The position numbers and the translations under genes are program-made. From the NCBI RefSeq assembly GCF_003697845.1, contig NZ_RDQE01000007.1, positions 117,495 to 181,494 of the forward strand: a stretch of DNA of 64,000 nt. The letters are read 5' to 3'. The stretch comes from Halobellus captivus (GTDB lineage: Archaea > Halobacteriota > Halobacteria > Halobacteriales > Haloferacaceae). Positions 26,530-35,388 of this stretch are shown one piece after another (positions within the stretch are counted from its first letter, which is position 1; every line of letters begins with the position of its first letter). The notes under the pieces were generated by a model. The model did no database searches. It saw nothing but the letters and a program-made list of their open reading frames with translations, and was not told the origin of the DNA.

Positions 26530-27867
26530 ATGAACCACGAGCGCTCCCGCGGACTGTACGACCGCGCGCTGTCGGTCATGCCGGGCGGGGTCAACTCCTC
26601 CGTCCGGGCGACGATGCCGCACCCGTTCTTCATCGAGCGCGGCGACGGCGGCCACGTGATCGACGCCGACGGCAACCGGTACGTCGACTGGGTGATGGGG
26701 TACGGACCGCTCCTGTACGGCCACGACCTGCCCGAACCGGTCGAGGCCGCGATCCAGTCGCACGTCGCCGCCGGGCCGATGTACGGCGCGCCGACGGAGG
26801 TCGAGGTCGAACACGCCGAGTTCGTGGCGCGCCACGTCCCGAGCGTCGAGTCGATCCGGTTCGTCAACTCGGGAACGGAGGCGACCGTCTCCGCGGTCCG
26901 GTTGGCGCGCGGGCACACCGACCGCGACAAGATCGTCGTGATGCAGGGGGGGTATCACGGCGCACAGGAGTCGACGCTCGTGGAGGGGTCCGCCGAGAAC
27001 TCCCGTCCGTCGACGGCGGGGATCCCCGAGGAGTTCGCCGAACACACCCTGCCGATCCCGTTCAACGACCCCGCGGCCGCGAAGGAGGTGTTCGCCGAAC
27101 ACGGCGACGATATCGCGGCCGTCCTCGTCGAGCCGATCCTCGCCAACATGGGGATCGTCACGCCGATCGAGGGGTACCACGCGACGCTCCGGGACCTCTG
27201 TGACGACCACGGCTCGCTCCTCGTCTTCGACGAGGTGATCACCGGGTTCCGCGTGGGCGGGCTGGGCTGCGCGCAGTCGAAGTTCGGCGTCACCCCGGAC
27301 GTGACGACGTTCGGGAAGATAATCGGCGGGGGGTTCCCGGTCGGCGCGATCGGCGGCCGCGCGGACGTGATCGAGGGGTTCACTCCCGCCGGCGACGTCT
27401 TCCAGTCGGGCACGTTCTCCGGACACCCGGTCACGATGGCCGCGGGGAAGGCGACTCTGGAGTACGCCGCGGAGAACGACGTGTACGAGCACGTGAACCG
27501 GCTCGGTCGGAAGCTCCGCGAGGGGATCGCGGAGATCTGTGCCGAGCGAGCGCCCGAGTACACCGTCGTCGGCACCGACTCGATGTTCAAGACGGTCTTC
27601 ACCCGCGAGGCCCCCGACGACGTCGACGCCTGCTGTGCGGGTGGCTGTCGGCAGAACCCCGACTGCGACCGCTACGAGGCCTGTCCGAAGACGGGTGCCG
27701 ACGTGGCGAACGCCGCCACCGACCGCTGGGAGCGGGTGTTCTGGCAGGAGATGAAGGACCGTGGCGTCTTCCTCACCGCCAACCAGTTCGAGTGTCAGTT
27801 CACCTCCTACGCGCACACCGAGGAGGACGTCGAGGAGACGCTGAAGGCGTACCGCGAGGCGATCTGA
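26530..27867 (+). CDS. hemL: Glutamate-1-semialdehyde 2,1-aminomutase
   Basis: 445 aa PLP enzyme that turns glutamate-1-semialdehyde into 5-aminolevulinate for haem and cobamide synthesis. Family blocks are [43 protein letters not shown] and the PLP lysine K263 in [15 protein letters not shown]. Near the C-terminus there is a Cys-rich insertion with five cysteines (368, 369, 373, 379, 385; [19 protein letters not shown]), absent from typical bacterial HemL and possibly metal binding. No other haem gene is adjacent. Confidence 0.95.
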   Translation: MNHERSRGLYDRALSVMPGGVNSSVRATMPHPFFIERGDGGHVIDADGNRYVDWVMGYGPLLYGHDLPEPVEAAIQSHVAAGPMYGAPTEVEVEHAEFVARHVPSVESIRFVNSGTEATVSAVRLARGHTDRDKIVVMQGGYHGAQESTLVEGSAENSRPSTAGIPEEFAEHTLPIPFNDPAAAKEVFAEHGDDIAAVLVEPILANMGIVTPIEGYHATLRDLCDDHGSLLVFDEVITGFRVGGLGCAQSKFGVTPDVTTFGKIIGGGFPVGAIGGRADVIEGFTPAGDVFQSGTFSGHPVTMAAGKATLEYAAENDVYEHVNRLGRKLREGIAEICAERAPEYTVVGTDSMFKTVFTREAPDDVDACCAGGCRQNPDCDRYEACPKTGADVANAATDRWERVFWQEMKDRGVFLTANQFECQFTSYAHTEEDVEETLKAYREAI

Positions 27868-28150
27868 CCCAGTTCGGGACGGTTACGGAACCTTTTTATG
27901 CCGAAACGGAATTACGTCCTAGTGATGACCGCGGAGGCTCGTCACGACCTCGCCCTCTTCCGACGACGAGCCCCGCGACCGCGACGAGCAGTCCGACCGC
28001 CGCGACCGGTTTCCGGCGCGGCGCGACGACCGGCCCCCTGAGGCCACACGTCTCACTCGTCGCGTTCGCGCCGTTTCGTCCCGAAGAGTCGTCTCCATAT
28101 CGTTCGCGAGCGTCGGCTCCGTGTATTTGTTTCAGTTTCTAAATCGATGA
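27868..28150. other. Intergenic region between hemL and argG
   Basis: About 280 bp before the argG promoter. It has a T-run, CCTTTTTATG (27891-27900), that may end hemL transcription; a 47-codon frame from the ATG at 27898 is Arg/Pro-rich and looks non-coding. Nothing else is recognised. Confidence 0.45.
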
Positions 28151-28182
28151 ATTTAAGAGTGTAAGGCGGTTCTACTCCGGTA
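28151..28182 (+). promoter_or_regulatory. TATA box and leader of argGH
   Basis: ATTTAAGA (28151-28158) lies about 28 bp before the argG ATG at 28183, fitting a leaderless transcript. Confidence 0.6.
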
Positions 28183-29403
28183 ATGACGAGCGTTGCACTC
28201 GCGTTCAGCGGAGGACTCGACACCACGGTTTGCGTACCGATCCTGAAAGAGGAGTACGGCTACGACGAGGTCATCGGCGTCAACGTCGACGTCGGCCAGC
28301 CGACCGACGAGTTCGACGAGGCCGAGGAGACCGCGGAGGCGCTGGGGCTCGACCTCCACGTCGTCGACGCGAAGGAGGAGTTCGCCGACCTGTGTTTCGA
28401 CGCGGTGAAGTCGAACGCCACCTATCAGGGGTACCCGCTCGGGACCGCGCTCGCCCGCCCCGTCATCGCCGAGGCGATCCTCGGGGTCGCCGAGGAGCAG
28501 GGTTGTGACGCCATCGCACACGGCTGTACGGGCAAGGGGAACGACCAGCTCCGGTTCGAGGCCGTCTGGCGCGGCTCCGACCTCGAAGTCATCGCGCCCG
28601 TCCGCGAGCTCGGGCTCACCCGCGAGTGGGAGATCGAGTACGCCGCCGAGAAGGACCTGCCCGTCGAGGCCGGCGACGGCGGCGTCTGGTCCATCGACGA
28701 GAACATCTGGTCGCGCGCGGTCGAGGGCGGCAAACTGGAGGACCCGAACTACGAGCCGCCGGAGGACATCTACGAGTGGACCGCCGAGCCCGAGGGCGAG
28801 ACGACCATCGAGGTCGCCTTCGAGGAGGGCGTTCCCGTCGCCGTCGACGGCGAGGAGATGGATCCCGTCCCGCTCATCCAGCACCTCAACGAGTACGCGG
28901 GCGGCTACGGGATCGGCCGCACCGACGTGATGGAGGACCGCATGCTCGGGCTGAAGGTGCGCGAGAACTACGAGCACCCGGCCGCGACCGTCCTGCTCAC
29001 CGCCCACCAGGCGCTCGAGGACCTCGTCCTCACGAAGAACGAGCGGTCGTTCAAGAAGGGCATCGAACACGAGTGGTCCGAGAAGGCCTACCAGGGGCTC
29101 GTCTTCGCGCCCGTCGTCGACGCGCTGAACGCCTTCATCGACGAGACCCAGGACGTGGTGACCGGCACGGCGACCGTGAAGGTCTCCGGCGGCAACTGCC
29201 GCGTCGTCGCCCGTGACTCCGAGTACGCGGTGTACTCCGAGGAGATGGCCTCCTTCAACACCGAGGACGTCGCCGGCATCGCCCAGGAGGACGCCACGGG
29301 CGTCGCGAAGTACCACGGGCTCCAGGAGCGCCTCGCCAACAGCGTGAAGGCCGGGAAGGGCGTCGAGCTCGCGGCCGACGGCGGCTCTCAGGACGACGAA
29401 TAG
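28183..29403 (+). CDS. argG: Argininosuccinate synthase
   Basis: 406 aa. It joins citrulline and aspartate with ATP, the seventh step to arginine. The N-terminal PP-loop is AFSGGLDTTVCV, followed by NVDVGQP and ATYQGYPLGTALARP; the ATP and citrulline region HGCTGKGNDQLRFE is intact. The end is acidic, typical for halophiles. ArgH follows with no gap: its ATG begins right after the TAG, so both are surely co-transcribed. Confidence 0.97.
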   Translation: MTSVALAFSGGLDTTVCVPILKEEYGYDEVIGVNVDVGQPTDEFDEAEETAEALGLDLHVVDAKEEFADLCFDAVKSNATYQGYPLGTALARPVIAEAILGVAEEQGCDAIAHGCTGKGNDQLRFEAVWRGSDLEVIAPVRELGLTREWEIEYAAEKDLPVEAGDGGVWSIDENIWSRAVEGGKLEDPNYEPPEDIYEWTAEPEGETTIEVAFEEGVPVAVDGEEMDPVPLIQHLNEYAGGYGIGRTDVMEDRMLGLKVRENYEHPAATVLLTAHQALEDLVLTKNERSFKKGIEHEWSEKAYQGLVFAPVVDALNAFIDETQDVVTGTATVKVSGGNCRVVARDSEYAVYSEEMASFNTEDVAGIAQEDATGVAKYHGLQERLANSVKAGKGVELAADGGSQDDE

Positions 29404-30879
29404 ATGACCGACGAGGACACCTCCGAGACGGCCGTCCGGCGGGACCGCTTCAGCGGCGGCCCCGCCCGCGAGTTCCTGTCGAGCCTCGCCGCCGACACGG
29501 CGATCTTCGAGGCGGACCTCGCGGTCGACCGCGCCCACACGGTGATGCTCGCCGAGCAGGGGATCGTCGACGACGCGGTCGCGGGCGAGATCCTCGCGGC
29601 GCTCGACGACGTGGAGGCCGCCGGTCACGGCGCGCTCCCCGACGGCGAGGACGTTCACGAGGCCATCGAGACGGCCGTCATCGACCGGGTCGGTCCGGAC
29701 GGCGGCCGGATGCACACCGCCCGCTCGCGCAACGACGAGGTGGCGACGTGTATCCGCTACCGGCTGCGCGAGGACCTGCTCGCCGCCGCCGAGGCGACGC
29801 TGACGCTGCGGGAGGCGCTCGCCGCGGTCGCGGACGAGCACGCGGAGACGGTGATGCCCGGCTACACGCACCTCCAGCCCGCCCAGCCCACGACGGTCGG
29901 TCACTACCTGCTGTCGTACGAGGGCGGGATCGCCCGCGACACCGAACGCCTGCTCGGCGCGTACGATCGGACGGATCGCTCGCCGCTCGGCGGGGCCGCG
30001 TTCGCGGGCACTCCGTTCGACGTCGACCGCGAGCGCACCGCCGAGTTGCTCGGGTTTGACGGGCTCGTCCGCAACTCGATGGACGCCGCCTCCGCGCGCG
30101 ACTTCCTCGCGGAGGGGGCGACCGCCTGCGCGACGCTCGCGACGACGCTGTCGGGGCTCGCGGAGGACCTGATCGTGTTCTCGAACAAGGGGTTCGTGGA
30201 GCTGTCCGACGACTACTCCTCCACCTCCTCGATCATGCCCCAGAAGAAGAACCCCGACACGCTGGAGCTGACCCGCGGCGTCGCCGGCGACGCGATCGGC
30301 GAGGCGACGGGAACGCTCTCGCTCCTGAAGGGACTGCCGCGGGCGTACAACCGCGACCTCCAACGCGCGCACGCGAGCGTGTTCGAGATCGCCGACGACG
30401 TGCGGGAGGCGGCCGAGGTCGCCGCCGGCGCGGTCGCGACCGCCGACTGGGCGGTCGAGGACCTCGCTTCGGCCGCCGGCGACGGCTTCTCGACGGCGAC
30501 GGGCGTCGCCGACCTGCTCGCGACGGGCGGAATGCCGTTCCGGACCGCCCACGAGATCGTCGCGGCCGCCGCCGAGGGCATCGACGACGACGACGGGCCG
30601 GCGACCGCGGCCGCAAAAGTTGACGAGGCCGCACGGGAGATCACGGGTGAGTCCCTCTCGGCGTACGTGAGCAGCGAGGAGGTGGAGGCCGCGCTCGACC
30701 CCGTCCACAGCGTCGCGAGCCGCGACTCTCTCGGCGGGCCCGCCCCCGAGGCGGTCGCCGAGGCGCTCGCGGCGAGCGAGGCGGGGATCGACGACGACGC
30801 CGACACGCTTTCGGCGCGCCGCGCCGCGCTCGTCGCCGCGAGCGACCGGCTGGAGGCGGAGGTGGCGACGTATGTCTGA
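29404..30879 (+). CDS. argH: Argininosuccinate lyase
   Basis: 491 aa. It splits argininosuccinate into arginine and fumarate. Fumarase/ASL superfamily signatures are HTARSRNDEVATC, TVMPGYTHLQPAQPTTVGHY and the mobile loop SSIMPQKKNPDTLEL with the catalytic Ser. The C-terminal domain has an ALDPVHSVASRDSLGGPAPEAV block. It is the second gene of argGH. A GC-rich hairpin follows about 70 bp after the stop. Confidence 0.97.
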   Translation: MTDEDTSETAVRRDRFSGGPAREFLSSLAADTAIFEADLAVDRAHTVMLAEQGIVDDAVAGEILAALDDVEAAGHGALPDGEDVHEAIETAVIDRVGPDGGRMHTARSRNDEVATCIRYRLREDLLAAAEATLTLREALAAVADEHAETVMPGYTHLQPAQPTTVGHYLLSYEGGIARDTERLLGAYDRTDRSPLGGAAFAGTPFDVDRERTAELLGFDGLVRNSMDAASARDFLAEGATACATLATTLSGLAEDLIVFSNKGFVELSDDYSSTSSIMPQKKNPDTLELTRGVAGDAIGEATGTLSLLKGLPRAYNRDLQRAHASVFEIADDVREAAEVAAGAVATADWAVEDLASAAGDGFSTATGVADLLATGGMPFRTAHEIVAAAAEGIDDDDGPATAAAKVDEAAREITGESLSAYVSSEEVEAALDPVHSVASRDSLGGPAPEAVAEALAASEAGIDDDADTLSARRAALVAASDRLEAEVATYV

Positions 30880-30950
30880 GTCGGTCCGTGACGCGGGGTC
30901 GACCCTTCAACAGCAGCCGCAGCAGCCGCCGCGACCGCCCCGATCGCCGC

Positions 30951-30975
30951 CGTCCCCGCGAGGGGACGATTAATT
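30951..30975 (+). terminator. Candidate terminator after argH
   Basis: CGTCCCC (30951-30957) and GGGGACG (30962-30968) form a perfect 7-bp stem with GCGA loop, followed by ATTAATT. It lies between argH and the separate lysW promoter. Stem terminators are not the rule in archaea, so the role is tentative. Confidence 0.45.
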
Positions 30976-31075
30976 ACTGAAATCTGTCATCGGATTTCAC
31001 ACGGCTCGTTCGTTGCCTTCCTGTTCCGTTAGAGGGCTCTTCGTGTAGTGTAATTTTGATTATAAGTTCGAAGGG

Positions 31076-31108
31076 TTTATGTTTTATCGGCGGCGAGTAT
31101 CGCTCACG
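31076..31108 (+). promoter_or_regulatory. TATA box and leader of the lysW-argE operon
   Basis: TTTATG (31076-31081) starts 33 bp before the ATG at 31109. It supports that ATG over the in-frame one at 31079, which lies inside the TATA box. Confidence 0.6.
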
Positions 31109-31297
31109 ATGACGACCGATACCGAACCAGTGCTGGCAGAGGACCCGATCACGGGTGAGGAGATCGAGCTTCCGGCCGACGTCGAGGTCGGCGAGATAAT
31201 CGACAGTCCGGTCACCGGGACCGAGCTGGAGGTCATCTCGCTCGACCCCGTCACGCTGGAGGAGGCCCCCGAACTCGAGGAGGACTGGGGAGAGTAG
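31109..31297 (+). CDS. lysW: Amino-group carrier protein LysW/ArgW, cysteine-free
   Basis: 62 aa. The conserved C-terminal EDWGE, whose last Glu gamma-carboxyl carries the substrate in the LysW pathway, is present, with the acidic DVEVGEI and ELEVISLDP body of the family. LysW usually has two CPxCG zinc knuckles; here they read DPITGE and SPVTGT, and the protein has no Cys at all. It lies first in the arginine operon, followed by the ligase that would charge it. The whole fold must be held without zinc, perhaps by salt-adapted packing (inference). Confidence 0.9.
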   Translation: MTTDTEPVLAEDPITGEEIELPADVEVGEIIDSPVTGTELEVISLDPVTLEEAPELEEDWGE

Positions 31298-31338
31298 ATG
31301 GTGACGATCGCCACGACCGCGACACGCGAGTGGTCGGC

Positions 31339-32241
31339 ATGCGCATAGGCATCCTCTACTCGCGGATCCGCCGCGACGAGAAGCTACTGCTCGAGGAGCT
31401 TCGCGACCGAGACCACGAGATCGAGAAGATCGACGTGCGCAAACAGCGGTTCGGGCTGGAGTCGACGACGGCGAACGTCGCCGACCTCGACATCGTCGTC
31501 GACCGGTGTCTCTCCACGAGCCGGTCGCTGTACGCGACGAAGTTCCTCGACAGCTACGGCGTTCCGGTGGTGAACAGTCCCGAGACGGGCGACGTCTGTG
31601 CGGACAAGGCGAAGAACTCGCTCGCGCTCGCGGAGGCGGACGTTCCCACGCCCGCGACGGAGGTCGCGTTCACGAAGGAGGCCGCGATGGAGGCCATCGA
31701 GTCGTTCGGCTACCCCTGCGTGCTCAAGCCCGTCGTCGGCTCGTGGGGCCGGCTGATGGCGAAGATCGACACCCGCAGCGCTGCTGAGGCGATCCTCGAA
31801 CACAAGGAGACGCTCGGTCACTACGAGCACAAGGTGTTCTACGTCCAGGAGTTCGTCGACAAGCCCGGTCGCGACATCCGCGTGGTGGCGGTCGACGGCG
31901 AGCCGATCGCCGCGATGACACGCTCGTCGGACCACTGGCTCACGAACGCCGCCAAGGGCGGGACGACCGCCGAGTTCGACCTCGACGACCGCGCGCTCGA
32001 ACTGGTCGAGCGGGCGTCCGACGCGGTCGGCGGCGGGATGCTCGGCGTCGACCTGATGGAGGTCGGCGGCGAGTACACCGTCCACGAGGTGAACCATACG
32101 GTGGAGTTCAAGGCGCTCACCGAGGCCAGCGAGGTCGACGTCCCCGCCCGGGTCGTCGACTGGCTGGAGACGAAGGCCGAGGCGTTCGCGGCCGACGCCG
32201 ACGGAGAGGGCGACCCGGACGCCGACGAGGTCGTCGCATGA
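31339..32241 (+). CDS. argX: Glutamate--LysW ligase ArgX/LysX (ATP-grasp)
   Basis: 300 aa from the ATG at 31339 (MRIGILYSRIRRDEKLL); a GTG at 31330 is a poor alternative. A RimK-like ATP-grasp enzyme, with PCVLKPVVGSWGRLM, YVQEFVDKPGRDIRVVAVDG and EVNHTVEFK marking ATP, metal and substrate sites. It would attach the alpha-amino group of glutamate (or alpha-aminoadipate) to the C-terminal Glu of LysW. Its stop overlaps argC by 4 bp. With argF and argGH nearby, the arginine role is more likely than lysine alone. Confidence 0.93.
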   Translation: MRIGILYSRIRRDEKLLLEELRDRDHEIEKIDVRKQRFGLESTTANVADLDIVVDRCLSTSRSLYATKFLDSYGVPVVNSPETGDVCADKAKNSLALAEADVPTPATEVAFTKEAAMEAIESFGYPCVLKPVVGSWGRLMAKIDTRSAAEAILEHKETLGHYEHKVFYVQEFVDKPGRDIRVVAVDGEPIAAMTRSSDHWLTNAAKGGTTAEFDLDDRALELVERASDAVGGGMLGVDLMEVGGEYTVHEVNHTVEFKALTEASEVDVPARVVDWLETKAEAFAADADGEGDPDADEVVA

Positions 32242-33323
32242 GCGGAACGACCACCGCGGTCGACACGGACGGGGATCGCGCCGAAACCTACACCGCGAGC
32301 GTCGTCGGCGGCACCGGATTCACCGGCGGCGAGCTGTTGCGTATCCTCGCGTCCCATCCGAACTTCGAGGTCGTCCAGGCCACGTCGCGGTCGGCGGACA
32401 ACATGACCGTCGGGCGGTCACACCCCAATCTCCGGGGGCTCGACCTGCGCTTCTCGGACCCCGACGACCTCGAGTCCGTCGACGTGCTCTTCTCGGCGAC
32501 GCCACACGGCGTCTCGATGGGACGCGTCGACGAGTACTTCGAGGTCGCGGACACGGTCGTCGACCTCTCGGCCGACTTCCGGCTGCCCGAGGCGGAGGCC
32601 TACGACGAGTGGTACGACGGCCACGAGTCGCCCGAGTACCTCGAGCGCGCGGAGTACGCGCTCCCCGAACTCAACCGCGAGAACCTCCCCGGCGCGGACC
32701 TGATCGCGGGCGGCGGCTGTAACGCGACCGCGACGATCCTCGGGCTGAAGCCGCTGGTCGACGCGGGCGTGCTCGGTCCCGAGACCGGCGAGGTCGTCGT
32801 CGACGTGAAGGTCGGATCCTCGGAGGGCGGCGCGAGCGGCGGCGCGGCCTCCTCACACCCGGAGCGCTCGGGCGTCGTGCGCCCGTACGCCCCGACCGGC
32901 CACCGTCACGAGGCGGAGATCGAGGCCTATCTCGGCCTGTCCGTCTCCTTCACCGTCCACGCGGTCGACATGGTGCGCGGCGCATCGGCGACCTGTCACG
33001 TCTTCCCCGACGAGCCCGTCTCGAAGGCGGACCTCTGGAAGGGATATCGCGGCGCGTACGCCGACGAGCCGTTCATGCGGGTCGTCTCCGGCGGGGGCGG
33101 CGTCTACCGCTACCCCGAGCCGAAGTCGGTCGCCGGCACGAACCACGGCGAGGTCGGCTTCGAGCTCGACCCCGGCAACCGGCGCGTCGTCGTCTTCTCG
33201 GCGATCGACAACATGACCAAGGGCTCGGCCGGTCAGGCGGTCCACGCGGCGAACGTCGCGCTCGGACTGCCCGAGACGGCCGGCCTGGAGTTCGGGGGGC
33301 TTCACCCCGTGGGATCGCCATGA
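32238..33323 (+). CDS. argC: [LysW]-glutamyl-phosphate reductase (ArgC/LysY type)
   Basis: 361 aa. An N-terminal Rossmann fold (VVGGTGFTGGELLRIL) and the catalytic Cys (C161 in GGGCNATATI) identify an N-acetyl-gamma-glutamyl-phosphate reductase relative. HAVDMVRGASATCHVFP and the SAIDNMTKGSAGQAVHAANV end are typical. It reduces the carrier-bound acyl phosphate to the semialdehyde with NADPH. The gene overlaps argX (32238-32241) and argB (33320-33323). Confidence 0.95.
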   Translation: MSGTTTAVDTDGDRAETYTASVVGGTGFTGGELLRILASHPNFEVVQATSRSADNMTVGRSHPNLRGLDLRFSDPDDLESVDVLFSATPHGVSMGRVDEYFEVADTVVDLSADFRLPEAEAYDEWYDGHESPEYLERAEYALPELNRENLPGADLIAGGGCNATATILGLKPLVDAGVLGPETGEVVVDVKVGSSEGGASGGAASSHPERSGVVRPYAPTGHRHEAEIEAYLGLSVSFTVHAVDMVRGASATCHVFPDEPVSKADLWKGYRGAYADEPFMRVVSGGGGVYRYPEPKSVAGTNHGEVGFELDPGNRRVVVFSAIDNMTKGSAGQAVHAANVALGLPETAGLEFGGLHPVGSP

Positions 33324-34264
33324 GCGAAACCGGAAACGCAGCCGACGACGAACCGTCGGCCGGCGAGTCGTCGGCCGCCGAACCCCCCGTGGTCGTCAAG
33401 ATCGGCGGCGCGAAGGCGGTCGACCCGGCCGGCGCGGTCGGCGACGTCGCCGACCTCGTCGACGACGGCCGCGACGTGGTCGTCGTCCACGGGGGCTCGA
33501 CGGTCGTCGACGAGACCATCGAGCGGCTGGGCATGGAGCCGGAGTACGTCGAGTCCGCCTCCGGCGTCACCGGCCGGTTCACCGACGCCGACGCGATGGA
33601 GGCGTTCACGATGGCGATGGCCGGCAAGCTCAACACCGAGCTGACGGCGCTGTTCCGCGAGGCCGGCGTCGACGCGGTCGGCCTCTCGGGCGTCGACGGC
33701 GGACTCCTCTCCGGACCCCGCAAGTCGGCGGTTCGCGTGGTCGAGGACGGCAAACGGAAGATCCGCCGCGGCGAGCACTCCGGGACGATCGAGTCGGTGA
33801 ACGCCGACCTGCTGTCCGGTCTGCTCGCGGACGGCTACACCCCCGTCGTCTCGCCGCCGATGGAGGGGAAAGAAAGCGACGGCGGCGTGACGCCCGTCAA
33901 CGCCGACGCCGACCGCGCGGCCGCGGCCGTCGCGGGCGCGCTCGACGCGGACCTGGTCCTGTTGACCGACGTGACCGGGGTCTACGCCGACCCCGAGGAC
34001 CCCGGCACGCTGATCGAGTCGGCGGCGACGCCAGACGAGCTCGCGGCCCTCGAGGGGGCCGCCGAGGGGTTCATGGGAAAGAAGGTGATGGCCGCGAAGG
34101 AGGCGCTTTCGGGCGGCTCCGGCCGCGTCGTCGTCGCGGACGCGAACTCCGAGGACCCGATCCTCGCCGCGCTCGGCGGCGCGGGAACGACGATCGAGCG
34201 GTCGGCGCTCGAGGCGGACGATGACGGCGACGACGCCGAGGACACGGAGGCGGTCGACGCATGA
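33320..34264 (+). CDS. argB: [LysW]-glutamate kinase (ArgB/LysZ type)
   Basis: 314 aa amino-acid kinase. VVKIGGAKAV, VVVHGGSTVVDE and the C-terminal NADADRAAAAVAGALDADLVLLTDVTGVYAD are the family's ATP and substrate sites. It phosphorylates the side-chain carboxyl of carrier-bound glutamate. Both ends carry acidic tails (residues 1-25 and the last 20) beyond the usual 260-270 aa. It overlaps argC before it and argD after it by 4 bp each. Confidence 0.95.
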   Translation: MSETGNAADDEPSAGESSAAEPPVVVKIGGAKAVDPAGAVGDVADLVDDGRDVVVVHGGSTVVDETIERLGMEPEYVESASGVTGRFTDADAMEAFTMAMAGKLNTELTALFREAGVDAVGLSGVDGGLLSGPRKSAVRVVEDGKRKIRRGEHSGTIESVNADLLSGLLADGYTPVVSPPMEGKESDGGVTPVNADADRAAAAVAGALDADLVLLTDVTGVYADPEDPGTLIESAATPDELAALEGAAEGFMGKKVMAAKEALSGGSGRVVVADANSEDPILAALGGAGTTIERSALEADDDGDDAEDTEAVDA

Positions 34265-35388
34265 GCGGCTTCGTCTTCTCGGAGAAGCCGATCGAGATCG
34301 CCGCCGGCGACGGGGTTCACCTCACCGACACGAACGGGAACGAGTACCTCGACTTCGGCGCGAGCTACGCGTGTACCCCGGTCGGCCACTGTCACCCCGA
34401 GGTCGTCGACGCGGCGACGAGCCAACTCGAGGAGCTCATGTACGTCCAGGCGTCGTACCCCCACGCGGCCAGGACGGCGCTGTACGAGCAGCTCTCCGCA
34501 GCGGCACCGGGCGACGTCGACGACGTCTGGCTCTGTAACTCCGGGACCGAGGCCAACGAGGCAGCCCTGAAGTTCGCGCGGCACGCGACCGGTCGCGAGC
34601 GGATCGTCGCGACGACCCAGGGGTTCCACGGCCGGACGATGGGCGCGCTCGCGACCACCTGGAAGGCGAAGTACAAGCAGGGGTTCGAGCCGCTCGCCGG
34701 CGGCGTCGAGTTCGTCGAGTACGGCGACGAGGAGGCGATACGCGAGGCCGTCGACGAGGAGACTGCCGCCGTGATCTTGGAACCCCTCCAGGGGGAGGGC
34801 GGCATCAACCCGGCCTCGACCGACTACCTCCACGCGGTGCGCGAGGCCACGGAGGAGGCGGGCGCGGCGATGGTCCTCGACGAGATCCAGACCGGACTCG
34901 GCCGGACCGGCTCGATGTGGGCCGCCGAGCGCCACGGCGTGACTCCCGACGTGCTCACGACGGCGAAGGGGCTCGCGAGCGGGCTCCCGATGGGCGCGAC
35001 GCTGTGCCGCGACTGGATCGCCCGGGACTCGGGCGACCACGGATCGACCTTCTCGGGCGGTCCCGTCGTCTCGGCGGCGGCCGGCGCGACCCTCGACGTC
35101 ATCGAACGCGAGGGGCTCGCCGACCACGCCGCCGAGATCGGGTCGTACCTCCGGAGCGAGATCGAGACACGTCTCGGCGACGACGTCCGCGAGGTCCGCG
35201 GCGAGGGGCTGATGGTCGGGATCGAGGTGAAACGCGGCTCCAATCGGCTGCTCCGCGAGTTCGCGATCGACCACGGGATCCTCGCGCTGCCGGCGGGCCG
35301 CACCGTGTTGCGGCTGCTCCCGCCGCTGACGGTCGAGCGAGAGCACGTGGACACGGTCGTCGACGCGCTGGAGGAGGTGGTCGCGTGA
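34261..35388 (+). CDS. argD: [LysW]-ornithine/lysine aminotransferase (ArgD/LysJ type)
   Basis: 375 aa class III PLP aminotransferase. Markers are CTPVGHCHPEVVDA, CNSGTEANEAALKFARHATG, MVLDEIQTGLGRTG and the PLP lysine in LTTAKGLASGLPMGA. It transfers the amino group from glutamate to the carrier-bound semialdehyde. Overlaps argB and argE by 4 bp, so it is translated as part of the chain. Confidence 0.95.
   Translation: MSGFVFSEKPIEIAAGDGVHLTDTNGNEYLDFGASYACTPVGHCHPEVVDAATSQLEELMYVQASYPHAARTALYEQLSAAAPGDVDDVWLCNSGTEANEAALKFARHATGRERIVATTQGFHGRTMGALATTWKAKYKQGFEPLAGGVEFVEYGDEEAIREAVDEETAAVILEPLQGEGGINPASTDYLHAVREATEEAGAAMVLDEIQTGLGRTGSMWAAERHGVTPDVLTTAKGLASGLPMGATLCRDWIARDSGDHGSTFSGGPVVSAAAGATLDVIEREGLADHAAEIGSYLRSEIETRLGDDVREVRGEGLMVGIEVKRGSNRLLREFAIDHGILALPAGRTVLRLLPPLTVEREHVDTVVDALEEVVA

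Noticed and set aside
28153-30708. Long minus-strand open frame (851 codons) over argG and argH
   Set aside because: It is the antisense shadow of two certain genes; GC-rich third positions keep stops rare. The product is Val/Arg/Gly-rich without any domain.
30911-30945. CAG/CCG-rich triplets after argH as a coding or expansion repeat
   Set aside because: Short, imperfect and outside any gene.
31109-31297. LysW as a pseudogene because cysteines are missing
   Set aside because: The frame, start, promoter and EDWGE end are intact and the operon is complete, so a functional zinc-free form is more likely.
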